Part shown: in pieces, positions 45,102-56,400 of the stretch | Layout: each line of letters begins with the position of its first letter | How positions within the stretch are numbered: the first letter of the stretch is position 1 | Source of the DNA: Rotaria socialis | Lineage: Eukaryota; Rotifera; Eurotatoria; Philodinida; Philodinidae | NCBI GenBank assembly: GCA_905331475.1 | Contig: CAJNYU010001698.1 | Coordinates: forward strand, 1 to 64,000 | DNA: 64,000 bases | Direction: 5' to 3' | Position numbers and translations under genes: made by a program | Notes under the pieces: generated by a model | The model's input: only the letters and a program-made list of their open reading frames with translations | Databases searched by the model: none | Told to the model about the DNA's origin: nothing

Positions 45102-45827
45102 CTAAAACTTGTTCAGCCAATTTTCTTTAACGAAGTCTTCAATTGCTTGTCCATCGTTCCATTCGAAAAAGTCTGCTTCAAGTTTTTTCTCGTTTGATGC
45201 TGCTTGTTTCTTTAATTCTTTAGCCATTCGATAGCCACTTCGAGCACAAACAAGATCACCTTTTTTCAGACTATTCGCTGCGCATATATCATTATGTCCG
45301 TCGCCAATAAATAGAACGGGAACTCGTTCTGAAAATTTCGTTCGAAGATATCTGTCAACTATTTCTCTTTTGCACATATTCAAGGGACATGTCGAACATG
45401 TTTGTTGACCATATTGTTCTATTATTAAACATTGATCATCTTTATTAAAATAAGCCGGATTAGTAAATATATCTTTAAAGGCATGATCAAGATGATTATG
45501 CTTTAAAATTGCTTTAATAAAAACAAGATTTGAGTCACTGACAACAATTAAATGACTATTTGGTAATGAAGATAAATATTGAATTAAATGAGAAAAACCA
45601 TTTGTTATTGTCATTTCTTGCATATTTTTTATATAATCAATTTCTTTGATATTATATTTATGTAATTCACGAAATGTTTCTTGCATACGATCCGTCCAAC
45701 AGTCGAATTGTGCACGATTTTTTTCGGCAGTATCGAGTGCTTCAGCTGATGGGAACAGTTTATTAACATGAATATCTGAATTAGCATCGACTATTGTATG
45801 ATCAAAATCGAATACAACTAGAACCAT
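45102..45827 (-). CDS. PHOSPHO2: PHOSPHO1/PHOSPHO2-like HAD phosphatase (241 aa)
   Basis: Single uninterrupted exon from ATG to stop, 241 residues, in the range of the animal family. HAD motif I FDFDHTI (nucleophile Asp7, acid Asp9) is near the N terminus, motif II is VVSDSN at about residue 98, a Cys-rich insertion QQTCSTCPLNMCKREI characteristic of the PHOSPHO subgroup follows, and motif IV is LFIGDGHNDICAA. In vertebrates PHOSPHO1 cleaves phosphoethanolamine/phosphocholine and PHOSPHO2 pyridoxal 5'-phosphate; which substrate applies here cannot be told by sight. It is cytosolic, with no signal peptide. All catalytic residues are present, so it should be functional. The symbol marks the family and is not a proven orthologue. 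Confidence 0.93.
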   Translation of the reverse strand: MVLVVFDFDHTIVDANSDIHVNKLFPSAEALDTAEKNRAQFDCWTDRMQETFRELHKYNIKEIDYIKNMQEMTITNGFSHLIQYLSSLPNSHLIVVSDSNLVFIKAILKHNHLDHAFKDIFTNPAYFNKDDQCLIIEQYGQQTCSTCPLNMCKREIVDRYLRTKFSERVPVLFIGDGHNDICAANSLKKGDLVCARSGYRMAKELKKQAASNEKKLEADFFEWNDGQAIEDFVKENWLNKF

Positions 45828-46826
45828 GGTTTACTTTTTTAATCTAGAAGCGAAATCAGTAATTAAATTCTATTGTTTGACTTATGAATCATGATCTCTG
45901 ATATTTATTTATTCTTCATGCTAACGATTACTTGGTGGAAGAAAAAACTAGTAGACTGCAACGTATGCACAAGTAAAATGCATTTTTGCAAATCATTCAA
46001 TCTCCGGTTGCACAATAAACAATTATTCATATTTCGGCTTCCACTGGTATGCATCAACTTTCTGATTCGTTTTTAGGAAAAACTCATGTATGAATCTAAA
46101 GATAGAGAACAGAGATTATCAGTTCTTCGATATAGAATCGTTGAATTTTTTAGAAAAAAATAAATATATCGTTACTGAGAAGGTATTGATTTTCGGTTTC
46201 TACTGGCACTCGATGTGGGTGCCATGAAATAGTTTCCCATATTTGTAGCAGCTGATTTTCTGTCTACGTAGATATACGTATTTTTTAAAAGAAAAACTAT
46301 ACGATGTAATGAAAAATCGATAATAAAGCTAGATATAAATGTTATTTCGTTTCTATTGGAAAAACGAAAGAATTATCAGGAGAAATAATCTAATCTAATA
46401 AATCTGTACTTCCAAAAAAACAAATCTCTACCTTTTTGAAAGCTATCCACAACTGTCGAACATCATCCGATTTCACAGCTTGCCGCTTATGATTAAACAG
46501 CGCTGAGAATAGAAAATTCAGATCTTTTTTTTTAAATACGATCAAATCGTGCATCATGAATTCGAAACAGAAACGTTTAGACACACGACAGAAAGATATT
46601 ATTCTATCTTCGAAACAAAGATTATATTCTACTTAGGAAAATTTCATTAAATTTATCAGAGAAAATATGATCGAGTGACACGCGCAGATAAACGATTCAT
46701 TAAATCCTAACCTTTTAAAATCATGTCATTTACATAGGTCTATCTAGAAAAAATTAAAATAGATATTAACATTTTATATGATAAGAAGCAAGTAAAATAC
46801 AGCTCTATCGAATAGTTAATTTCTTT
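45828..46826. other. No gene recognised
   Basis: AT-rich spacer between two minus-strand genes. The phrase CGG(C/T)TTC(C/T)ACTGG recurs (about 46037 and 46195), perhaps a degraded repeat. Confidence 0.45.
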
Positions 46827-47795
46827 TCATATAAGATCATTTCCATCAATAGATGTAAATAGTTTCCAAATTTTTTCTGACATTTGTGGACCAATTTTTC
46901 GTGTTGTTGTTAAAACTCCAGCACCACGTCGTACTTGTATATCAGCTAATAATAATTTTGCGTCATTCTCTGTTGGGCAACGTTTATACGCTTGTACGAG
47001 TGCTTGGACAGTTCCATATTGATTAACAATAGCTTGTGCTTGTTCAACACCCATATGAGGAAATTGTTGTAGGATTTGTTTCCATAATTGATCTAGTGTT
47101 TTATTTGTTTGATCGATATCAACACGTATCGGTTTATATTGTTTCATGGCGTCAACATGAAATGAAAATGGTGATGAATTTTTTAAACGTTTTTCCGGTG
47201 CAACTGTTACTGCTTTTGTAAATGAAAGAATTAGTAATGCAAGATCATTATCTTTTTCAGCAAATTTTATAATACAATTAAATTGTAGTTGCAATTCAAG
47301 ATAAATATTATCTAAATCGTGAGATTTTATTGATGATGAACGTGTTAACAGTTTACTAAGATTTAATGAGGAACTTGCACCAATAATAACAATAGTGACC
47401 GATTTTTTGGCTTTATATTTATCATTAATCGTTTGAATTAAATCTGATATGTTATTTTTATTTGCATTACATACAGCAACAAACTGAAAAAACTGTTCAT
47501 GTGTCATTAACAATAATAGTTGACTGACGAACTCTTCATCGATATTATTAGCAATGTTTGATATCGACCTAAACTAGAAAATGTTCACTATGAATAACGG
47601 AAAAGAAAAGAAACTAAATTTGTAAAAGTATTTCAAACTTTGATAAACTAACCAAGTTATTGTATTGGGTACTGGCATACTCTCGATAAGATATTTTGCT
47701 TTTTTATCATCGAATTCTTTCGTTAGTGATTTTCCCCATGATTTATCAATAATATTTAAATCAATCCAAGCGGTTACTTCATGTGCTTTACTCAT
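46827..47795 (-). CDS. EME1: EME1-like subunit of the MUS81-EME1 structure-specific endonuclease (294 aa)
   Basis: Exon 47795-47653 and exon 47568-46827 join in frame over an 84-bp intron (donor GTTAGT, acceptor GTTTAG), restoring PVPNTITW then SISNIANNID. The protein shows an ERCC4-like fold region, SFTKAVTVAPEKRLK, and the C-terminal signature LLADIQVRRGAGVLTTTRK followed by IGPQMSEKI, strongly diagnostic of EME1/MMS4. EME1 is the non-catalytic partner that, with MUS81, cuts 3' flaps, replication forks and nicked Holliday junctions. At 294 residues it is about half the length of vertebrate EME1, lacking the long disordered N terminus. Either that part is genuinely absent or an upstream exon was missed. 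Open and intact. Confidence 0.93.
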
Positions 47796-48380
47796 GATGA
47801 ATTTTGAAAATGAATAGATCGAGAAAGATAGTAGACAATATAGGACAGTTTCATTGGTTACAATTAACTGTCCAACCGAGTGAAATTTTAATAGATGAAG
47901 TGAACATCCAAAAGATCAACCTATATTTGAATTTCTATCGTGATAGATGTTGAAGTCATGAAGAGGTAAAAAGCTTTTATCTCTTGATGATTTACTGAAG
48001 ACAACATGTGTGGTATTGTTATAGAAAATTTGATGGAATTACAATTTATAACTCATCATAATAAATCACATGTACGAATAGATTCTAATAGGAACTTTGT
48101 TACAGAAAATGATTTTTGGTTTAATCTGCAATAGACGGCACATTCCAACTTTATTTTTTTCTTTATCATGAAAATAGGATTGACATTTTTATTCATACTT
48201 GCTTAAAAATATCATAAGCACGACTTTCATTTAAATATATTTTTGCTGCGTAAGCTACTTTGCCATTTCTATGTGATATTCACTAAGAAACTAGTTCAAA
48301 TTCTTTTTTTAAAGCATAAAAACTGCTCTAAATCAGTCATATCAGGGTATTTCATTTAGGAAGGCAAAACATATTTATTG
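47796..48380. other. No gene recognised
   Basis: AT-rich spacer between EME1 and the pseudogene at 48381-48918. Confidence 0.45.
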
Positions 48381-48918
48381 TCATGCATAGATTTGATCGT
48401 TTCTTGGTTTTAAAAAAGTCAGCCTTAGTGAGCTTTCTTCTTGTTTTTTTAGCGTTAATTGTACTTGATTAGTTCCTGCTGATTTAGATTAGATTAATGA
48501 GTAGAATCACGAAAGATCATTCTTGTGCTTTGAGTAGATCATCTTGTGGTTTCAGTGCAAACACCGTTTTATCTAAACAAATTTGCATTGCAATTAGAGC
48601 AGTAAAAGATGAAAATCTCATGCCATCTAGCAGATATTGACTAATAAAATCTCTCAGGATAATACGTCACAGTTTTTGTTCTATCACCAATTAGTAATAA
48701 TTTATTTTCCTATGACACGAATAATTTTACTTTATCTTCAGACTTGAGTGCTCTACTAGGTATATAATAAATTCATTATTTTCTTCTTGTATACCACATC
48801 GAACGCAAGTAAAAAGCGGCACATGATTAAATGACTCTTTGCTTTCTTTAATTTGCAATCTTTGATCAAATCTACAGTCACTATACTTATTAAGATTTTG
48901 TCCGATTTCTATTAGCAC
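48381..48918 (-). pseudogene. Pseudogene of an unrecognised conserved protein
   Basis: Minus-strand pieces lie in order: FNHVPLFTCVRCGIQEE and IYLVEHSSLKIK, then after a CATAG acceptor NKLLLIGDRTKTVTYYPE. A frameshift near 48648 leads to FISQYLLDGMRFSSFTALIA, ALKPQDDLLKAQE and a stop. After an AATCAG acceptor comes a last exon ending RNDQIYA and stop. Every piece is clearly coding-like and collinear, but the frameshift between YYPE and the next block disrupts the frame. I do not recognise the family. Confidence 0.5.
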
Positions 48919-49352
48919 TGATCAAATATTGATCGTTTGAACGATGACTATGTTTTTTCTACTGCAATTATCAAAATTTAATTATTTAGAATTGATGAAA
49001 TGAATCGAAAGCATGATTTATACAGCTATATAAATAAACTAATTAATATAATAATAATTGAAAAGTAACAAAATATTCAAAGTTATAATTTTAAAGAAGA
49101 GACTCTATAAAAATTAATAGTATTCAAAAATATGGTTATGACATTATTTGCCGTTGCAAAATTTCTTTTTTCTCAAGATTAACAATTGATTCAAACATCA
49201 CAACCGATGTGTATGTGTTGGTTGTGTCTCTTACTTCGTATCAATCATCTTAGGTATGTACTTTTTATTTGTTTCCTGTAGCTTACAAGTGTTATTGTCG
49301 AAAAAATGCGATATGAATGATAAAGAAATAGATAGTACTCTATGTCTATCAA

Positions 49353-50411
49353 TCATGCTTGTGCTAGTATTTCCTTTAGTTTGAGAAACTGTAGAATTAA
49401 ATCTTCGATTGTCATTTTCAATGGAATATATGTAACGCCCAATTCGTTTTGTGCTCTGGAACTATCGATATTGTAAATATGTGGCAGTTTTTCATCTTCT
49501 ATGCCAATTGGTGTTGTATTCTTAATGCTGTCCGGAATGACTAAGCTTTGGTGAACAATATCAGCTATTGCTTGATGACTCCAAGTCTCTGCTGCTATAA
49601 GATATCGCTGGCAAGTATCAGTACATCGTTCTAAAGCTTCTACATGTGTGTACGCTACATCTCTCACGTCAACTTGAAAGCGCAATTTTCAATCTGATAT
49701 TTGAGCATCCTTGCTGCTTGTAATCAGTAGCCAAAGAAATGAATTCGAGCTATTCATGTCATCTAATGACTGGAGACCATTGATGCGTGGACCAAACACC
49801 ATCGGTGCACAGATGGTGGCTATGGTGAAAGAAGGCTTTTCTTTGTCAAGAAATTCCCATGCAGCACGTTCAGCACAAGTTTTTGATGCTCGATAAGCTG
49901 TGAGATGATCATTTTTAGCAGTTAATCCATCTGCGTAAGTCAATGGACACCAATCTTTTTCGGTGTAGGAATAGTCAGATCGAACTCCTTTACTTGCATC
50001 GTTAACCGCAGCAAATGACGATGTAATCACGACTCTTTTAATTTTCTTCGGATGGTTTTGATTGTATTTGTGAGCAGCATGTAGGACGTTTATGGTTCCA
50101 TTGATGGCTGGCAAGAGAAAATCTTTTTCTGGGTCCGTAACTGTCAAATGCACCGGTGAAGCAACATGAATGATGCCGTCAATGTCATGAAGAGCTTCAT
50201 AAAACGAATCTGTCGTAATATCATTAATATGCACGAATGAAATTCGACATTGTTGATCGCTTGGAATACCATCAAGAACTCGTGATTCTTTGGCTTGTGA
50301 TCGAACTGTTCCACGAACGTTGTAGTCTTTGTCGAGAAGATATTTAATAATCCAGCCACCAATGAAGGAGTTGGCACCTGTTACGAGAATCGATTTGGAC
50401 ATCTTACTCAA
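49353..50411 (-). pseudogene. GRE2/dihydroflavonol-reductase-like extended SDR with one in-frame TGA
   Basis: A single minus-strand frame of about 352 codons is interrupted only by TGA at 49689-49691, two codons before the conserved VDVRDVAYTHVEALE block; both sides stay in the same frame. The N-terminal NAD(P)-binding motif TGANSFIGGWIIKYLL is at residues 11-26, followed by RGTVRS, an ITSSF serine and the catalytic YRASK. The last 110 residues match the substrate-binding half of the family. Total length fits yeast GRE2 methylglyoxal/isovaleraldehyde reductase and plant DFR/CCR relatives. Intronless and closest in style to fungal/plant proteins, so horizontal origin is possible. The lesion is one base change; read error, allele or a very young pseudogene are alternatives. 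Confidence 0.85.
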
Positions 50412-50847
50412 ATCTAGAAAATTAACGCAAACCGTATCAATAAATTAGTGCGATCGCTACAGTGTCGAACTAGAAAATGTGATTAAATTAGTAAGTCAAT
50501 TCTTCAAATTGGAGTTGTAGATCTTTTTCTGGTTGAAAACCACACGCGACGACCTGCTTATGATAAAGTTGCTAATCGGCAGCGCGAACCCTCGATTAAG
50601 TATGATATTATATTGTTTGTGAGCAGTGTGTTCAATGAATAAATAGCCTATACTGTTTTTACATCATTCTAACGAATGATCTCACCCTGTTTAACTCTGC
50701 CTGTAATGCTCAAGATATATGACTCGTTGGACTGAGAGCATTTGCTAAGCTATCGCGGAAATTTTTATTTTAATGTAAAACTGTTGCCATTATTCCCATG
50801 GTTTTCAGTATCGTTTGAAATTCTTCACTAATATCCAACTAAAATAG

Positions 50848-51206
50848 TTAATTGGCCGTAACTCTTGTATTGTGAATGTCAACCGTTCTTTTCAAAGAAG
50901 AGTTTTTCACTCTGACTCTCAGCAAATCAAGTGCCTTCTGAAGTCCACAGATCTCACCCTGACAGATTGATACTTGCTCCAAGGCTGCATGAGACTGATT
51001 CGCTGGATTTCTATTTACGCTTGAGATTCCCATCATCGTCTTGACAAATCTATGGACGGGTTGAAATTTAAAACACGAACTTAAGACCATAACAGTAGGG
51101 TGTGAAGCTTTTTGGGTTGATTTTCACGCATAGTTTTTCGAGACGAAGTTGCTTCAACAGAAGTTTGACGCCTTGCTTTTTTAGCTTGAAGCGATGGATC
51201 TATCAT
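50848..51206 (-). pseudogene. Small gene of unknown function with a frameshift
   Basis: The frame from ATG at 51206 encodes about 40 basic residues (DPSLQAKKARRQTSVEATSS, then RENQPKK). A different frame from about 51110 continues with a Cys/Val block, SSVNRNPANQSHAALEQVS, a leucine-rich segment GLQKALDLLRVRVK and a stop at 50848. A one-base shift around 51110-51116 would join them into about 120 residues. No intron fits the gap. No family is recognised. Confidence 0.4.
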
Positions 51207-51209
51207 ATT

Positions 51210-53471
51210 TCTAATTGCTGTGAGTAGTGTGCTTCATTTTCACACCTTTAATCAATATATATATGTATATATATATATATCAAGATCTTTTCGCAACACA
51301 AAACTCACAACAGACTTAATACCAATCATTCATTTTCGAACTTATTTATCTTTTTAAAATATTATTAAGTGAAGACATCAAAAAATCTATTTGAAATGAG
51401 AAAAAAATATCAATTAACTACTGAACAAATTTGAGTATATTTTCTACTACTAATTCAAAAACAAAATGCTTTTAGTCTTAGCGTAGAGAAAAGTGATACC
51501 TAGATCGATTTCTTTTTATGTTTCACCGCAAATATATCAGAGACGAAAACATCGCTGATGATAGATCTATGGAAGAAAACACATTATATCTTCTATTCAG
51601 ACTTTACGACAAAAGAGAAAAATTCACACTTGAAATTTGATAGAATCCAATGTAGTATTCTCATTTTGTTTAAAAAAATTGGCTGGCTCAGAACAATTCG
51701 AGAGTGTGGTATGAGCGTGACTCTTCATTTGACCAATACTGCTCAAAACAAAATTTCAGTTTTTTTATTAATAGTCTTACCGGTACCCAAAATGCAATAG
51801 AACAATTCTAACTGTTCTCAAAAGATCGATACTTGACTGTGACTACCGTATAAGTCAGAACAGGCAAAAGGCAAAAGATAGAAAGAAAAAGTTAACCGAA
51901 GCATTTGATGTTCGATATTTTCCAGATATATTGATCTCAGAAATGAAAATAAAAATTCCAGAAACAAGAGAGCAATAGAAATGAAAATTTATCAAAAGTT
52001 TAAAACTTTGTCCCAACACTAATAAATGGAGATAAGGATCTGTGATGCTAGTGTACTCTTAATTTACTAAGATAAAATGTCTTCGTAGATCATAGTATTC
52101 TTTTTTTTACAATACTATACAGACATTCGATATACAACTAGTTTCGAATACTTCGTTTGTTTTGTTTATACTAACATCATTGTTGTATAAAATTGTGATA
52201 CTAAAGTATTCTAACATCGTAGAATGTGTCATCGCTGTCACATTTCATAAAATATTTCAATGGACAATTCTAGATTTCTGCTGTATTTTCAACATAGTCG
52301 AGATTTTACCGATCAGATTAATAAGAGATATAAGAAAATACAGCTCCCTGTGAGAGCGATTGGCAGTTAAATTCTTTTCATAGATTCGCAAACATAATTC
52401 ATAGAATAATTTGAAATTTAAACTGCTAACAGTGGCTTATATTTCATAATATTATCGATATCAAGAAAATATTAATACAATAGTAATGCTTTTACCACTC
52501 GTCTACATACGTTCTGTTGTAGATCATCCTATTTTTAAAAGTTTTCCTTACCAAAACAAATATTTTATTTCACATAATTAGAGGATATCAACAAAACTTG
52601 CATTACCTAATCACAACTTCCACTTGCACAATAATTGTGAAATGCATAAACTATATATGAAGGAGTTTGAAATTATCACCAATTTCAAAATAATAATGAA
52701 GTGAATCACGTAATTGTGATTTTTCCCTTTGATTTATAATTGAATGAATCTATTTTTTATATACACTGATATAACTGAGAAATTTTATCATTCATTTCTC
52801 ATCTGACGTAGGTAGCTTTTAAAATATTATTTCAATAGAGTATTCTTAGAAGTTTCAAGGAACATCTCTCTGGTGTATATTACTTTAACCCTGCATGCGT
52901 ATCTCACTAAGTCAATAAAAACAACAGAATAAAAAAGTTTCCTTTTCGTAGCACATCATTCTCTTTCTACGAGTGTTCACATTGAGACATTGTTACTCTT
53001 ATTAAAGCATACATATTCAAATCTTTATTGACCCTTTTATGTAAATAAACCGATCAATTTTTTTATAAGATGACGCATTTTTTGTTATTTGCACAAAAGC
53101 AATGTCTCTGATCATGGGGAATTTTCTCAAAAAAAGTGTATCTAAAACATTACCGATAAATAAATTATGTTGAAGAAATTTTCCTAATAATCATTTGTTT
53201 CAACAGAAATTTTTGACATTCATAAATCTTAAAAGAAAATTTCTGATTGGTTGATATTGTTCATCCAATCATAAGCATCGTCAAACGAAGAAAAGTGAAA
53301 GTCCACAAATAATAAATATAACTAGGAAAGGAACAAAAAAGAAGAAGAAGAAGAAGAAACAACACTGTATGTTGAATAAACGGAGGTGTGCTAACTATGT
53401 TATTGATTGTTTATTTTCAGATGTTTTAGTTTATGCTATTGTGAATACAAGAGCACAGAAGATTTCTTATC
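51210..53471. other. Intergenic, includes 5' region of RAD54L2
   Basis: AT-rich DNA with TA microsatellite (51257-51283) and (GAA)n (53338-53355). A 5' UTR intron for the helicase gene is possible (GGAG|GTGTGC near 53385 to TTTTCAG at 53420). Confidence 0.45.
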
Positions 53472-56400
53472 ATGAGCGATTCACCTCTTTCGGATACATT
53501 GGATGATCTATTAAACGATGAAGATGATGATTCCTGTTCAGATGACAATAGTCAATCGAATGAATATTCGTTATTGAAAACAAATAGTTCATCGACTAAT
53601 GAATTAAAAATAAAAATAAAAAAACGTAAAAGTGAACAATCAGCAGATAGTAAACAACATAAAAGAAAAAAAAAGTCAAAAACACAGCCAACATACATGC
53701 GTCGAAATATTCGTACTTTATTAACAAACGATAAACTACAAGATGATACATTGACAGCACTTAGAGCTGAACAAGAACGTCTTAGACGACTGGAAGAAAT
53801 AAATAATTCATTTCAACCTATTTATACTCATCTACCAACATATTATAATCAAACATCGGCTCCAATAAAATCGAACGAACAAGACTGTATCGTTTTGGAT
53901 GATGTGGATGACGAAGAAGATGAAACTACGAATTCATTGTCAAAAACAAAGATTGATCCAGGTTGATTATTTTGCATTTTTTATTTTATTTATTTTATTT
54001 TGAAAATTGTTTTTAGATGAAAATATTTCAAATAAAGAAACAATAAACCCGAACGAAGATAGTAATGATTCTGATGTACAATATGTGGATAGTGATACTG
54101 AAATTGTTAATGATAAGTTAACACAAAAATTACAAAGATTGCATCTTGATGATAGGATTAATGTTCCGGATGCGAATGGTAAATTATTTCGAATATTTTA
54201 TGATTTCTATATCGTTAAGAAATCAGTTAACTGTCTGCAGTTTAGTTTTTAATTGATCTAGGATAGCTCTGGCTCGATGTTCTATTAGTTCGAATAGTGT
54301 TTTTTTAAGTGAGTCAAAACTAATACCCATAAAGAGGAAGAACACAATGTGATAAATCTTGCATGACTCATTGGCGTACAAACAGAACGATAAAGTCTTT
54401 TTTGCTATTGTGAATGTTACCGATCGTAGATTTATGAAAGAAAGAAAACATTTATTATTGATCACATGAAATTGTTTAAACTTACTGATTTCGAGAAGAA
54501 TTTTTCCCAACATAAAATCGATTTGGCTAGAAACTCGAAGTATGAGTGCAAATATTAAACAGTGAATCTGCTAAATAAGAGTCACTGACAATGGTGTTCT
54601 CTGCAATATCAACTGTATCAAAGCATGTCCGAGAATAACGAAAGCTCAGTTTACATTGAGCACGTTTCATCAATAAATTTGTTTCAAAATACAAAGGCGA
54701 TTTCTCATGAAAATCATTTTTAGGTATTTATCGAGAGTTGAGAATAAACTATCGAATTTTGATTTTTTTTTTTAGTAATTACAACCTGAAATCTTGCACT
54801 TTTGATAGCTGAGTTCTCACTGTTTGCAGAGTTGCGTATCAAAATACGAGCTTCTCTAGAAAATGAAAATTTTAAAAATTCAATAGCCAAGCTGAATCTC
54901 ATTCCTTTCATTAAACTACGATGTAATCTCTATAAACAAAAATTATCATTCTAATTGAAATGTGAGAGCTTTGCCAGTAAACTGGTTGTAATCAAAACGA
55001 TATCGTCGGCTGAATTTAGCTCTCACGGTATCACGTTCCAAATGAATTAATCATCGACGTTATTTTATTAGTGAAGATGAAAAATATTTCTCATTTATTT
55101 TTTATATATTTAGGCGACATTGTAGTTAATATTAATCATCCTACCAATGATCCTGATTTATTCGTACCGAAGCATCTTTGTCCCGTACTTAAACCGCATC
55201 AAATTGGTGGTATACGTTTTATGTATGACAATATTGTTGAATCTCTTCAACATTTTCAAAGAACAAGAGGACTTGGTTGCATCCTTGCTCATTCCATGGG
55301 ATGTGGAAAAACTTTACAAGTAAGTTTTGGAAAAAAAACATTTTCGTTCATATTTTTTTCTAAAATTTTTATTCTATTAGGTAATTGCCTTTATTAATAC
55401 ATTATTGCAACATACAATCGCTAAATCAGTTCTTATTGTGGTACCAATAAATACGATACAAAATTGGTTGAATGAATTTAATCGTTGGTGCCCATTAAAT
55501 CATTCTGATATTGAATATAAACGATCATTTGAATTGTATTTAATAAATGAAACATCAAAAAAATTTACTCAGCGTGCTAAAATTGTACAAAATTGGTCTC
55601 AAACAGGAGGTGCACTTATTCTTGGTTATGAGATGTTTCGTTTAATGGTTATAAAGAAAAATTCGACAACAAAAACTAGCAAAGCCAATGCATCAAGACC
55701 AATAACGCCTGTTGTTGTTGATCTTGAAGAAGAAGAGAAAAATTTTGAAGCAATGGAAGGTAATAAACTGTTAAGTTCTTTCAAAGAAATTCTTTATTAT
55801 GTTCAATTTAAAAGCGAACAAGAAACCCTAAAATATCTTTTAGTTATTTAGCACTTAGAGAAATTAATAACCTGATGCCTAGATGACACTTAGTCGAGCA
55901 GTTCGGCGAGTAAATAGAGATGGTTTATATTCTGTCATTAACGTTGATCTTAGTTCAAATATTTAAATGTAGGTTGAAGATGATCAAAGATATATCTTTA
56001 GATTCGATATTCATGAATATTATTATAATATTCTCGTTTTGTATCTCAATGATAGAAAACATAATTTAGCAAGTAGAAATCGAAATTTTGTGAGCATGTT
56101 ATTTACAGCCCTGATGAATGGAACTGAATTTATATTTATAAGAAATTCTAGAAAAACGTGATTCTAATTTAAAATTTATATGTTATTAGATGTTCGAAAT
56201 GCATTGCTCAATCCTGATCTGATCATTTGCGATGAAGGTCATCGTATAAAAAATCATCAAGCTGGCGTTGCTATTGCCTTAAAATCAATACGAACACAGT
56301 TAGCTTTTATTTTATAAATAATACTTTAATTCAATTATTTTTGTTTTGTTTTTCTTCTAGACGTCGTATTGTTCTCACTGGTTATCCACTTCAAAATAAT

